From Streptomyces sp. BHT-5-2 (GTDB lineage: Bacteria; Actinomycetota; Actinomycetes; Streptomycetales; Streptomycetaceae), in contig NZ_CP081496.1 of assembly GCF_019774615.1 (NCBI RefSeq), positions 930,001 to 994,000 on the forward strand: a stretch of DNA of 64,000 bases. The letters run 5' to 3'. A program made the translations under genes and the position numbers. The notes beneath the pieces are model-generated. The model was not told the origin of the DNA. It was given only the letters and a program-made list of their open reading frames with translations, and did no database searches. How positions within the stretch are numbered: the stretch's first letter is position 1; each line of letters opens with the position of its first letter. Of the stretch, positions 1 to 8,705 are shown one piece after another.

Positions 1-1175
1 ATCCGGCGGCGGGACGGGGCGAACAGCAGGCCGTCGCCCGGTTCGGAGATCTGCCGGACGGCCTGGGCGACCGCGGTGACGTCGTCGACCCGGCTGTCCG
101 GACTGCGGAGATGGACGTCCACGGGCAGCAGGGCGGCCAGCACCAGCGTCACCGCGGCCAGCCACCGCAGCCGCCGGCCGCGGGTCTGTCCCGCCTCGCC
201 GGCCGGGCGCAGCAGCCGGGCCAGCGCGGCGCCCGCGACCAGCGCGAACCCGGCGACGTAGTAGAGGACGTAACGGTCCACGTAGGCGGGCTCGACGTTC
301 GACAGGAGCAGCAGCAGGACGGTGGGCAGGAGGAGCAGCGGGATGCCGAGGGCGCGCAGACCGATCGGGCCGCGGGAGCGCACCGGGACACGGGCGCAGA
401 GGCCGCCGAGCACGGCGAGCACCGCGAAGGTGAGGAGCTGCACCGGATTCGGCCACAGCAGCCAACTGACCTGGGCCGCCTGGCTGGTGCTGAAGACGGC
501 GACCGGGGCGAGCAGGGCGACGACGGTCCCTGCCGCGTACATCCACGACCGCCGGACGCGGCGGGGCAGCCGGCCCAGTGCGACCGCGGCGCCGTGCGCG
601 GGCAGCGCCAGCGACGCGAACTCGTGCAGCAGACAGGCCAGCAGCATCAGCGCGGCGTAGCCCGGCCACAGGGCGCGGGGCGAACGCGAGGTGCCGGCCC
701 GCAGCGGCTCCTGGGTACAGGCGAGCACCAGCAGGTACGACGCCCAGACGACCAGGGCGCAGACCATCGCGTAGGAGCGGCCCTCCTGCGCGTACTGCTG
801 GACGACCGGGATCAGCGCGAAGGTCAGCCCCGCGCACAGCCCGGCCCGCCGGCCGACCAGGCGCTGTCCGAGCAGGGCCACCCCGGCCGCGGCGGCCGTC
901 ATGGCCACGACGGACGGCAGCCGCAGACCGATCACCGCGCCGAGGGTGTCGTCGAGGGTCGCGTCGTAGACGGCGAACCAGCAGTGCATCAACGCGTAGT
1001 ACAGGCCGTGTACGACGTCGACGTGCAGCAGCGTCGCCCACAGCTCGGGAAAGCTGCGGTGCGCCATGTCGTAAGTGACCGCCTCGTCCCGCCAGATGGC
1101 GTCCTGGCGGCGGATTCCCCACGCCCCCAGGAACAACATCAGACCCGCGGGCACCAGCACCACCGCACTCCGCAC
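1..1175 (-). CDS. ArnT-like GT39 membrane glycosyltransferase (3' end cut by window)
   Basis: The reading frame runs off the left edge, so the C-terminus is missing. The translation is a polytopic membrane protein. After a first hydrophobic segment comes WRDEAVTYDM, the short acidic motif in the first outer loop of GT39/PMT-type glycosyltransferases, and at least seven more hydrophobic stretches follow, ending with PAYVDRYVLYYVAG. Known members use polyprenyl-phosphate sugars outside the membrane; the acceptor here cannot be told. The start is the first in-frame GTG before the first membrane segment. Upstream the frame continues through a Ser/Pro-rich low-complexity stretch without ATG or GTG to a TGA at 1347-1349, and no clear ribosome site is visible, so the start is uncertain. 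It lies downstream of, and in the same direction as, the carboxypeptidase gene, with a strong terminator between them. Confidence 0.8.
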   Translation of the reverse strand, partial: MRSAVVLVPAGLMLFLGAWGIRRQDAIWRDEAVTYDMAHRSFPELWATLLHVDVVHGLYYALMHCWFAVYDATLDDTLGAVIGLRLPSVVAMTAAAAGVALLGQRLVGRRAGLCAGLTFALIPVVQQYAQEGRSYAMVCALVVWASYLLVLACTQEPLRAGTSRSPRALWPGYAALMLLACLLHEFASLALPAHGAAVALGRLPRRVRRSWMYAAGTVVALLAPVAVFSTSQAAQVSWLLWPNPVQLLTFAVLAVLGGLCARVPVRSRGPIGLRALGIPLLLLPTVLLLLLSNVEPAYVDRYVLYYVAGFALVAGAALARLLRPAGEAGQTRGRRLRWLAAVTLVLAALLPVDVHLRSPDSRVDDVTAVAQAVRQISEPGDGLLFAPSRRR

Positions 1176-1432
1176 GGCCCACGCCGGACGGACCCCGGCG
1201 AAGGAGGACAGGGAGAACGGGGAGAGCAGAGAGGGCGGGGAAGACGGGGAGGAAGGGGAGAACGAGGAGCCGGCAACCGCCCCGGCACCGGCATCGGCCG
1301 ACGACGGCTGCGGCGGCGCTTGCGACGCGTCGATGGCGGACTCCGGTCACATCAGGGGCGGCGAACGAACAGCCGCCGGGCGGAAGGGGGAGAGGGCAGA
1401 GGGAAGGCGGAAGAGGGGAGACGGAAAAGCAA

Positions 1433-1482
1433 ACGGCCGGACTGCCGGGGGATGCTGGTCATCCGCCCGGCGGTCCGGCCGT
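1433..1482 (-). terminator. Rho-independent terminator of the DD-carboxypeptidase gene
   Basis: The arms ACGGCCGGACTGCCGGG (1433-1449) and CCCGGCGGTCCGGCCGT (1466-1482) pair with one mismatch. Inside them GGATG and CATCC extend the stem to about 22 bp around a 5-nt loop. Read on the minus strand, the hairpin begins 5 nt after the carboxypeptidase stop codon and is followed by a T-rich run (TTTGCTTTTCC). Confidence 0.85.
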
Positions 1483-1486
1483 CACC

Positions 1487-4351
1487 TCAGCCCAGTCGCG
1501 TCAGCTTGGCCCCGAAGGAGGGCTTGGCCAGATCCGCCTGGAGCGCCACCGGAACCTTCTGCTGGCTGGCGCCGTTCCCGGCGGTCAGCTCGCCGACGAC
1601 GGTCCCGGCCTTCGCCTCGTGCGGCACGGCCGTGCCGCTGCCGACGTTCAACTCCAGCTTCTGGCCCGGGACTCCGACCGCGCTCAGGTCCTTGGTGGCG
1701 ACGACCGGCGTCAACCCGCCCAGGCCGTCGTCGACATAGCCGACGACCTGCCCCTTCTTCACCGCCGTGGCCGAGGTCAGCGCGCCGCGCACGGTCTCGA
1801 TGACCTTCTTGCTGTTGTCCTTGACCATGGTGAGACTGTTGGAGGCGTTGGGGTCCAGACCCTTGAAGTGCTGGTCCATCATCGTGCCGAGAATCAGCCG
1901 GTCCTTGCCGTCCACGGTCTTGTAGGCCGCCCAGGACAGCGTGCCACCGGCCGCCGTGCTGGAACCGGTCTTGATGCCCTTGATGCTCATCCCGGCCAGC
2001 AGCAGGTTGTCGTTGTTGTTGTTGATCCGCTCCGGCAGGCCCGGGATCTCGGCGTTGGGCAAGGCCACGATCGGCCGGAAGGCGTCGAACTTCATGACGG
2101 CCTCGGCCAGCTTGATCTGGTCGACGGCGGTGCTGACCGTCTTGGCGTCCAGGCCACTGGGGTCCGTGTAGGTGGTGTTGGTCATCCCCAGGTCCTTGGC
2201 GGCCGCGTTCATCTTCTTGACGAACGCCGCCTCGTTGTCGGACTGGGTGTCCCAACGGGCCAGCAGCCGGGCGATGTTGTTGCCGGACGGGATCATCAGC
2301 ATCTTGAGCATGTCCTGCTCGCTGAACTTCTGCCCCGCCTTGAGCCCGGCGATCCGCGACTCGCTCTCGGAGTTGCCCTCGGCCACCGCCTTGCCGTCGA
2401 CCTCGATCTGCGGACCCTTCTCGTTCTTCTTGAGCGGGTGCTCCTTGAGGATGACGTAGGCCGTCATGATCTTGGCGACGCTGGCGGTCGGCACCGGCTT
2501 CTGTTCGCCGAACGTCCCCACCTCGCCGGAGCCCACGACCTTGACCGCCGCCTGCCCCTGCGCGGGCCACGGGATGGAGAGCTTGTCGCCCGCGAAGGTG
2601 AACGAGGACTGGGCGCTGCCGAGGACGAGCGTCGGGGCGGGCAGCGGCCGCACCGCCTGGACGACCGCGAAGATGATCGCCAGCAGCACCGCCAACGGGG
2701 TCCAGATCTTGAACCGCCGGACGACGGAGCGCAGCTTGGTCTCGGGCGGCGGCGGGGTGTTGGTGAGCTTCGCCAGCAGGTCGAGCGGCGGCAGCGGCTC
2801 CTGACGGGTCCGCTCGGATTCGGCCTCGGCCGCGGACGCTCCGGCCTCGTCGGCGGCCCCGGCGGCGGACGCCGTCGCGGCACCGGCATCCGGCTTCCGA
2901 GCCGGCTTCGGCGGCGCGGCGGGCGGCATCGCACCGGGCGCCTTGCCCGCAGCCTTGTCGGGAGCCTTGTCGGGAGCCTTGTCGCCCGCCTTGTCGGACG
3001 CCTTGTCGCCGGCCTTTTCAGGGGCCCTCTCCGGCGCCTTCGCCTTCTCCGGCGCCTTCTCGGGCGCCTTGGCCGCGGCACCGGCCGACGCCGCGCCCTT
3101 GGCGGCCCCCGCCGCCTGCTCGCCGTCCTTCTCCTGGCCCTTCTCCGCCTCGTCGGCGCTGCCGGGCTTACGGAGCGGGGTCCGGGGCGCGGTCTTGCCG
3201 ATCGACCGCTCCGCCGAGCCGTCGTCGGACGACTTCAGCGCCACGAACTGGCTGGTCCGCTCGGCGTCCCGCTCATCGGCCGCGGCGCCGGCGGCGGCAG
3301 CGCCCTTCTCCTTGGCGCCGCCCCCCTCGGCCTTGTCACTCTTGCCGGCCTTGCCGCTCTCGCCGGCCTTGCCGTCGGCGTCCTTCGCCTCGGCACCCTT
3401 TGCCTCGGCGTCCTTGCCACCGGCGTCCTTGCCGAACTTGAAGACCGCGGTCGGCTGGTCGACGGGCCTCTCCGCGGCACCCTTCCCGGACGCCCCGGAC
3501 TTCCCGATCTTCGCTACGGCAAACACTCGTGTCGCATCATCGGCGGGCGCCTCCTCGGCGCTCCCACCCTTGCCCGACTCGGCGTCGGCCTTCTTCGACT
3601 CGTCGGCCTTCTTGGGCTCACCGGCCTTCTCGGGCTCGACGGTCTTGAAGACAGCGGTCGCCTGATCGACGGCCTTGGCCTCGACCTCGGCAGGCTTCCC
3701 GGCGGACTCGGCCTTCCCCGCAGGCTTCGCGCTCGCGCTCGCCTCGGCCTCACCCTCGGCATCCCCCTGCGCGGCCCTCTGAGACCCCTCAGGCGCCTTC
3801 CCGGCTTTTTTCGCGGCCCCGGTCTCGGCCTTGTCTTCAGCCGTGTCCTCGGCCTTGTTCTCGGCCTTGTTCTCGACCTCGGAGCCGTCCTTCCCGGAAC
3901 GCTCCTCGGAACCCTTCCCGGAACTCTTGCCGGAATCCGCCGCATCCTCGCCGGAATCCACGGCGTCCCCGGCGGAATTCCCGACGGAATCCTTCGCCCC
4001 GGCCTCCGCCGAATCCTTCGCGGCGCCGGCGCCCTTCGCAGCGCCTTTCACGGCACCATTCGCCGTGCCCTTCGCCGCGCCCTTCGAGAAGCCCCCCGCA
4101 GTGCCCCCCTCGGCGCCCTTCGCAGAACCGTTCCGGGAACCGTCCACGGAGCCGTCCCCGGCCCCGTCGACCGCCGCCTCAGCAGCGCCCTTGCCGCCGC
4201 CGCTCTTCCCGGTATCCCCCGCGCCGTCCCGTTCCCCCCGCTCGTCGCGGAGGACCGCCAGCCGCGGGTCCCGTTCGGTGCGCGCCGTCTCCCCCGACGA
4301 CTGCTCCTTGCCCGACTTCTTGTCCGACTTGTCGGGGGACTCGCCCGCCAC
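1487..4351 (-). CDS. D-alanyl-D-alanine carboxypeptidase with ~550-residue low-complexity cytoplasmic region
   Basis: Class C penicillin-binding protein of the S11 peptidase family, which trims D-Ala from peptidoglycan stem peptides. The catalytic domain fills the last ~370 residues and has all three active-site motifs: SVAK (SxxK, Ser near residue 623), SGNN (SxN, near 687) and KTGSS (near 792). It follows one membrane segment (KIWTPLAVLLAIIFAVVQAV, near 550-572), so the enzyme faces outward. The first ~550 residues are an Ala/Lys/Glu/Asp/Gly-rich, probably disordered cytoplasmic stretch with short repeats such as GDKASDKAGDKAPDKAPDK and two copies of a DQPTAVF/DQATAVF motif. The GTG at 4351 is chosen because AAGGAG lies 6 nt upstream; frames up to 4456 have no such site. 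Length is 954 aa, against about 400 aa for usual family members. As I recall, S. coelicolor has a similar long form. Confidence 0.9.
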   Translation of the reverse strand: MAGESPDKSDKKSGKEQSSGETARTERDPRLAVLRDERGERDGAGDTGKSGGGKGAAEAAVDGAGDGSVDGSRNGSAKGAEGGTAGGFSKGAAKGTANGAVKGAAKGAGAAKDSAEAGAKDSVGNSAGDAVDSGEDAADSGKSSGKGSEERSGKDGSEVENKAENKAEDTAEDKAETGAAKKAGKAPEGSQRAAQGDAEGEAEASASAKPAGKAESAGKPAEVEAKAVDQATAVFKTVEPEKAGEPKKADESKKADAESGKGGSAEEAPADDATRVFAVAKIGKSGASGKGAAERPVDQPTAVFKFGKDAGGKDAEAKGAEAKDADGKAGESGKAGKSDKAEGGGAKEKGAAAAGAAADERDAERTSQFVALKSSDDGSAERSIGKTAPRTPLRKPGSADEAEKGQEKDGEQAAGAAKGAASAGAAAKAPEKAPEKAKAPERAPEKAGDKASDKAGDKAPDKAPDKAAGKAPGAMPPAAPPKPARKPDAGAATASAAGAADEAGASAAEAESERTRQEPLPPLDLLAKLTNTPPPPETKLRSVVRRFKIWTPLAVLLAIIFAVVQAVRPLPAPTLVLGSAQSSFTFAGDKLSIPWPAQGQAAVKVVGSGEVGTFGEQKPVPTASVAKIMTAYVILKEHPLKKNEKGPQIEVDGKAVAEGNSESESRIAGLKAGQKFSEQDMLKMLMIPSGNNIARLLARWDTQSDNEAAFVKKMNAAAKDLGMTNTTYTDPSGLDAKTVSTAVDQIKLAEAVMKFDAFRPIVALPNAEIPGLPERINNNNDNLLLAGMSIKGIKTGSSTAAGGTLSWAAYKTVDGKDRLILGTMMDQHFKGLDPNASNSLTMVKDNSKKVIETVRGALTSATAVKKGQVVGYVDDGLGGLTPVVATKDLSAVGVPGQKLELNVGSGTAVPHEAKAGTVVGELTAGNGASQQKVPVALQADLAKPSFGAKLTRLG

Positions 4352-4567
4352 CGATGTCTCCTTCACTACGTCGCACTGCCCTGCCTGGTGCCACCTGGTA
4401 CCGAACCGAACGGAACCAGTGTTCCCAAGTGTCCTGTGTCCGAGCCGCCGCCTCACACCGCCACGCGAACCGGTGTCGGCCGCGCCCCTCGGAAGGTGTC
4501 GCCGACCTGCTAGACGAGAACGACATACCTACCGGTTCCCTATCGAACCCCCCACGCACCCTCGACA

Positions 4568-4601
4568 GATGAATGTGAGAGGGGTCACCCTGTCATTCAT
4601 C
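4568..4601. promoter_or_regulatory. Inverted repeat between divergent carboxypeptidase and GPP34 genes
   Basis: Perfect 8-bp arms GATGAATG (4568-4575) and CATTCATC (4594-4601) enclose a second small match, GGGT/ACCC. The site lies 17 nt upstream of the GPP34 start and in the divergent intergenic region, so an operator is more likely than a terminator. No regulator can be assigned. Confidence 0.4.
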
Positions 4602-4618
4602 CACGCGGGGAGGCTTGG

Positions 4619-5389
4619 ATGGGCAGGAGTCGCAGAACAATTCCGGAGGAGCTTCTGCTGCTGGCTTTGGACCCGGCCACGGGCACCACAGCACAGCCGC
4701 AGTCGCTCGACCTCGGCCTGGCCGGGGCCCAGCTAGTGGAGCTGGCCCTGGCAGGACGGATAGCCCCAGACGGGGATCGTATCGCCGTGGTGATGGCACG
4801 GCCGACAGGAGATCCGACTCTGGACTCCGCGCTCGAACTGCTGCGCCGTCGCGGCAGTCCGGTGCGCGCGGTCCACTGGATCGGCGGGCCCCGGCTGGGG
4901 CTGCGCCAGACGTACCTCACACATCTCGAACGGTGCGGCATGGTGCATGCCGTGGCGGGCCAGATGTGTGGAGTGCTGCCGACGACGCGCTACCAGGCGA
5001 CGGAGACGGCCATCAGCCGGGAGATCAGGGCCCGGCTCGACAACGCGATCCGCACCGGCGTCCCACCGGACCCGCGGACCGCGGCGCTCGCCGCGCTGGC
5101 CCACGCGGTCGGCCTCGGCAAGCACCTCTACCCAGGGAACGAGGGGCGGTCATCGCGCTCCCGTCTGAGGGATCTGATCCGGCACGACCCGATGGGCGGG
5201 CTGGTCGCACACGCGGTCATGGACGTGCAGAACGGTGTCGCGGCGCAGCCGCGCCGGGGCTCGGGACCGGGCAGCGGCCCGGCTCCCCGGAAGACGGCGG
5301 GCCGTTCGACGTCCGACGCGGCGGCCGGCGTGCCGGGCCAGTCACGGCGGCACGGACACGGCAGCATGGCGCGGGTCGGCGCCCGCTGA
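4619..5389 (+). CDS. GPP34 (GOLPH3/Vps74-like) family protein
   Basis: The protein (256 aa) shows the GPP34 layout: TIPEELLLLALDPATG at the N-terminus, then helical repeats with LVELALAGRI and the R-x-x-x-D-N-A-I-R-x-G segment. Eukaryotic relatives bind phosphatidylinositol-4-phosphate at the Golgi. In Streptomyces the family is common and of unknown function, probably lipid- or membrane-associated. The last ~45 residues, rich in Arg, Gly and Ser, look disordered. The ATG is preceded by GGGGAGG at a normal distance. It diverges from the carboxypeptidase gene, and a strong hairpin 140 bp downstream ends the unit. Confidence 0.8.
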   Translation: MGRSRRTIPEELLLLALDPATGTTAQPQSLDLGLAGAQLVELALAGRIAPDGDRIAVVMARPTGDPTLDSALELLRRRGSPVRAVHWIGGPRLGLRQTYLTHLERCGMVHAVAGQMCGVLPTTRYQATETAISREIRARLDNAIRTGVPPDPRTAALAALAHAVGLGKHLYPGNEGRSSRSRLRDLIRHDPMGGLVAHAVMDVQNGVAAQPRRGSGPGSGPAPRKTAGRSTSDAAAGVPGQSRRHGHGSMARVGAR

Positions 5390-5526
5390 GGCCGCCGGCG
5401 CCGCAGGACACGCCGGGCACCACCACGCACCACCGCACCACCAGGGCCGCACCCGCACACCCGGGCGCACCCGTCAGCGCCACCGCAGCACCCCTTCCCG
5501 GGCCTGTTCGGGAGCCGCGTTGAGAA

Positions 5527-5581
5527 GCACGGGGTGGCGGACCGGGCCGTTCGGACGACGGCCGGGTCCGCCACCCCGTGC
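5527..5581 (+). terminator. Terminator hairpin after GPP34 gene
   Basis: GCACGGGGTGGCGGACC (5527-5543) pairs perfectly with GGTCCGCCACCCCGTGC (5565-5581), and GGCCGT/ACGGCC extends the stem into the loop. There is no T tract, which is common for Streptomyces terminators. The 137 bp before it hold no gene I can support. Confidence 0.7.
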
Positions 5582-5687
5582 ACATGTGCGCTCGCCTACT
5601 GTGTTCATTTGACTGCGCGCCGTCCACGGGAAGTGGCAGTCTGCTCACCAGGAAATGAAGCAGTACGGAGCCGGAGGTGCACGTACC

Positions 5688-6554
5688 GTGGCGTCCAACG
5701 TCAACCCGACCGTCAGGCGACGCCGATTGGGCCAGGAGCTGCGCAGGCTCCGGGAGGACAAGGGCCTGACGGCGGAGCAGGTGGCCGAACGGCTGCTGGT
5801 CTCCCAGTCGAAGATCAGCCGACTGGAGAACGGCCGCCGCAGCATCAGCCAGCGCGACGTCCGCGACCTGTGCGGGGTCTACGAGGTCGAGGACCGCCGG
5901 ATAGTGGATTCGCTGATGCAGATGGCCAAGGATTCGCGCCAGCAAGGCTGGTGGCACGCCTTCGGCGACATTCCGTACAGCGTCTACATCGGCCTGGAGA
6001 CCGAGGCGGCGTCGCTGCGGACCTACGAGTCCCTGCTGGTGCCCGGTCTGCTGCAGACGCCCGGCTACGCCGAGTCCGTCATCCCCGGCACGGTCCCGGA
6101 GCTGGCACCGGACGATCTGGAGAAACGCATCCAGGTGCGGATGCGGCGCCAGGAGCGGGTGCGCGACACCGAGCGGCCGCTGCGGCTGTGGGTCGTGCTG
6201 GACGAGAGCGCGCTGCGGCGGGTGGTCGGCAGCCACCTGATCATGCGCGAGCAGCTGGAACACCTCGTCGAGGTGAGCAAGCTGCCGCATGTGACGGTGC
6301 AGGTGCTGCCCTATGACGCCGGCGCGCACGCCGGGATGTCGGGGACGTTCTCGATCCTGGAATTCGACGACGCCGCGGACTCCAGCGTGGTCTACATCGA
6401 GGGTGTCACCAGCGATCTCTATCTGGAGAAGACCAACGATGTGCACAAATACACCATCATGTACGAGCACCTGCGGGCGCAGGCGCTGAGCGCGGACGCG
6501 AGCCGCGAGTTCATCGCGGAGGCCGCCAAGCGACATGCGGATGCGACGAGTTGA
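5688..6554 (+). CDS. XRE-family HTH regulator with DUF5753 domain
   Basis: An N-terminal helix-turn-helix (residues ~8-65, core LTAEQVAERLLVSQSKISRL) is followed by a ~180-residue DUF5753 ligand or partner domain carrying the typical VPGLLQTPGYAE segment. This is the WhiJ/AbaA-type regulator class of Streptomyces development and secondary metabolism. The GTG at 5688 (product MASNVNPTVRRRRLG...) is preferred because GGAGG lies 10 nt upstream; an ATG at 5655 in the same frame is possible and adds 11 residues. The DUF397 gene 263 bp downstream is its usual partner, so the two probably act together as DNA-binding protein and small antagonist. Confidence 0.88.
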   Translation: MASNVNPTVRRRRLGQELRRLREDKGLTAEQVAERLLVSQSKISRLENGRRSISQRDVRDLCGVYEVEDRRIVDSLMQMAKDSRQQGWWHAFGDIPYSVYIGLETEAASLRTYESLLVPGLLQTPGYAESVIPGTVPELAPDDLEKRIQVRMRRQERVRDTERPLRLWVVLDESALRRVVGSHLIMREQLEHLVEVSKLPHVTVQVLPYDAGAHAGMSGTFSILEFDDAADSSVVYIEGVTSDLYLEKTNDVHKYTIMYEHLRAQALSADASREFIAEAAKRHADATS

Positions 6555-6584
6555 GATCCCGGCGGGCCTCGGCGACCTCATGGC

Positions 6585-6612
6585 GAGGTCGTGGTGAGGT
6601 CGTGGTGAGATC
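6585..6612. repeat. Short tandem repeat, 11-bp unit GAGGTCGTGGT
   Basis: Two exact 11-bp units (6585-6595, 6596-6606) and a third partial unit GAGATC follow directly. They lie in the 263-bp gap between the DUF5753 regulator and its DUF397 partner. The spacing equals about one helical turn, so they could be binding sites, but nothing else supports this. Confidence 0.4.
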
Positions 6613-6817
6613 GATGGGCCGGGAGCGACGGCCCCTGGAGTGCGGAATGTTGAATTCCGGTGAACGGGGCCGCACGGTACACCTGAGCCAGGTGGCCTGA
6701 AAAGGGATCACGGAATACGCCATTCGGACGGGTGAACGGCCCTCTGCGGCCGGTGATGTTGGCGCGTAGCGTCGTTCTCACCGAATCCGCGGTAACTCAG
6801 AGTAAGATGGAGTGAAC

Positions 6818-7027
6818 ATGGCCGTTCAGCCCAATTCCGCGTTCTCCTGGACCAAGTCCTCGTACTCCGGCGGCAACGGCGCCTGCGTGGAGATCGCCAC
6901 GCCGTCCACTGCGGCCATCGCGGTGCGTGACTCCAAGGTCCCCGACGGTGCGCGCCTCACCTTCGGCAACGCCTCCTGGAGCAGCTTCGTTTCGGACGTC
7001 GCCACGGGCACGTTCGACCTGTCCTGA
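6818..7027 (+). CDS. DUF397 small protein, partner of the upstream XRE regulator
   Basis: The product is 69 aa with the DUF397 pattern W-x-K-S-S-Y-S (WTKSSYSGGNGACVEIA), then VAVRDSK-like IAVRDSKVPDG and the closing FGNASWSSFVSDV. Family members are encoded beside XRE-DUF5753 genes and are thought to modulate them. The ATG at 6818 has GGAG 5 nt upstream; a GTG at 6812 in frame lacks proper spacing. The gene is probably the last of its unit, since a hairpin follows at 7074. Confidence 0.85.
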   Translation: MAVQPNSAFSWTKSSYSGGNGACVEIATPSTAAIAVRDSKVPDGARLTFGNASWSSFVSDVATGTFDLS

Positions 7028-7073
7028 ACCGAGTCGTCACCGACCACAGTCCGTGTGACACCCGCGCGGAAAC

Positions 7074-7114
7074 GAGCCCTCTCGACTGGATCGCCGTCCC
7101 GGCCGAGGGGGCTC
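7074..7114 (+). terminator. Terminator-like hairpin after DUF397 gene
   Basis: GAGCCCTCTCG (7074-7084) pairs with CGAGGGGGCTC (7104-7114) with one mismatch. It lies 47 bp after the DUF397 stop codon. Confidence 0.5.
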
Positions 7115-7198
7115 GGCCATGTCCGCGCACCCCGGGCCCGGTTCGGCGCCGGGGCCGTCGACCGGGGCGCGCAATACGGGGCACCGGCGCGGGTTCAG

Positions 7199-7222
7199 CA
7201 TCCGGGCAGCCCTGCCCGGATG
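7199..7222. promoter_or_regulatory. Perfect inverted repeat upstream of aminotransferase gene
   Basis: CATCCGGGCA (7199-7208) and TGCCCGGATG (7213-7222) form a perfect 10-bp stem with a 4-nt loop, 75 bp before the aminotransferase ATG. It could be an operator of the aminotransferase or a second terminator for the DUF397 unit; the sequence does not decide. Confidence 0.4.
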
Positions 7223-7297
7223 GCCGGAAAGTGTCTAAGCTTCCTGCCGTCTGTAGCTAACGGTGGTTAACGCAGATCCCGAGCGATTGGAGCTGCC

Positions 7298-8521
7298 ATG
7301 TCGAATCCGGCCCTGCCCCTTGCCTCCGCCCCGGTGCCCGAGCTGGCCGCGCGGGCCGCCCGGACCGGCAGCTCGCCCGTACGCGACATCCTGGCGCTGA
7401 CCGCCCGGCCCGAGGTGATCTCGTTCGCCGGCGGGCTGCCGGCGCCCGAACTCTTCGACGTCGAGGGGATATCCGCGGCGTTCCGGGAAGTGCTGGCGCA
7501 GGCGCCACGGCGGGTCCTGCAGTACTCGACCAGTGAGGGCGATCCGGCGCTGCGGGCGGCCGTCGCGGCGCGCACCACGGCGCGCGGGCTGCCCACCGAC
7601 GCCGACGACCTGCTGGTCACCACCGGTTCCCAGCAGGGGCTGACGCTGCTGGCCACCGCCCTGCTGGAGCCGGGCGACGTGGTGCTGGTGGAGGACCCCT
7701 GCTATCTGGCGGCGCTGCAGATCTTCTCCCTCGCGGGCGCGCGGGTGGTGGCGGTGCCGACCGACGACGAGGGACTGGACCCGGCGGCGCTGGACGAGAT
7801 CGCGGCCCGCGAGAACCCCAAACTCCTCTATGTCATACCGACGTTCCAGAACCCCACCGGGCGCACGCTGAACGCGGAGCGGCGGGCCGCGGTCGCCGAG
7901 GTCGCCGCGCGGCGCGGGCTGTGGATCGCCGAGGACGACCCGTACGGCGAGCTGCGCTTCGAGGGCGAGCCGCAGCGCTGGGTCGCCTCCTTCCCCGGCG
8001 CCGAGGACCGGACGGTGCTGCTCGGGTCGTTCTCCAAGGTGATGGCGCCGGGGCTGCGGCTGGGCACGCTGCGGGCGCCGGCCGAGTTGCGGCGGGCCTG
8101 CGTCGTCGCCAAGCAGGCCGCCGATCTGCACACCTCGACCGTCGATCAGGCCGCCGCGGCACGGTACTTGGCGGCCTCGGACCTGGACGCCCATCTGGCG
8201 CGGGTCCGGGACGCCTACCGGGAGCGGCGGGACACCCTGTTGGCCGGGCTGCCCACGGCGCTTCCCGAGGGCTCGCGGTGGAACCGGCCGGCGGGCGGGA
8301 TGTTCGTGTGGGCGACGCTGCCGGCCGGGTACGACGCGACCGCGCTGCTGCCGGAGGTGGTGCGGCACGACGTGGCGTACGTCCCCGGGGCACCGTTCTT
8401 CGCCGGGCGACCGGATCCGGCGGCGATCCGGCTTTCGTTCGTGACCCATGGACCGGTGGAGATCGAGGAGGGGCTGCGGCGGCTGCGCACGGGTCTGACG
8501 ACGGCCCGTAGGGCGGCCTGA
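7298..8521 (+). CDS. PLP-dependent aminotransferase, class I/II (2-aminoadipate transaminase type)
   Basis: A fold-type I aminotransferase of 407 aa. The Schiff-base lysine is Lys247 in SFSKVMAPGLRLG. Other landmarks are FAGGLPAPELFD near the N-terminus, the PTFQNPTGRT loop with its cofactor-contacting Asn, and AEDDPYGELRF. These match the LysN/2-aminoadipate and MocR-like aminotransferase group, which includes enzymes acting on aromatic, branched-chain or aminoadipate substrates; the substrate is not predictable. No HTH domain is fused. GGAG lies 5 nt before the ATG. It stands alone between two hairpins. Confidence 0.88.
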   Translation: MSNPALPLASAPVPELAARAARTGSSPVRDILALTARPEVISFAGGLPAPELFDVEGISAAFREVLAQAPRRVLQYSTSEGDPALRAAVAARTTARGLPTDADDLLVTTGSQQGLTLLATALLEPGDVVLVEDPCYLAALQIFSLAGARVVAVPTDDEGLDPAALDEIAARENPKLLYVIPTFQNPTGRTLNAERRAAVAEVAARRGLWIAEDDPYGELRFEGEPQRWVASFPGAEDRTVLLGSFSKVMAPGLRLGTLRAPAELRRACVVAKQAADLHTSTVDQAAAARYLAASDLDAHLARVRDAYRERRDTLLAGLPTALPEGSRWNRPAGGMFVWATLPAGYDATALLPEVVRHDVAYVPGAPFFAGRPDPAAIRLSFVTHGPVEIEEGLRRLRTGLTTARRAA

Positions 8522-8534
8522 CGGGGGCTTCCAC

Positions 8535-8573
8535 GGGCCCGTAGGCGGCGGAAAATCCGCTTCCCGCGGGCCC
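8535..8573 (+). terminator. Terminator hairpin after aminotransferase gene
   Basis: Outer arms GGGCCCG (8535-8541) and CGGGCCC (8567-8573) surround an inner stem GCGGA/TCCGC with an AAA loop, starting 14 bp after the stop codon. Confidence 0.6.
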
Positions 8574-8705
8574 GGCCCTGCCGGACACTGGAGGGTCCAC
8601 GGCTTACGACCCGAGGGAGCCGCCCCGTGGCGTACGGCCCGACGGCCGGCGCCCGCGGTGGTGCGCCCCGAGGGCAGACGGACCAGGGTCCTCCCAGGAG
8701 GCCGG

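Noticed and set aside
1619..4513. Long plus-strand open frame of about 960 codons opposite the carboxypeptidase gene
   Set aside because: It is antisense to a protein with a complete active site; its Leu/Gly/Arg-rich composition is what the repetitive Ala/Lys codons give on the other strand.
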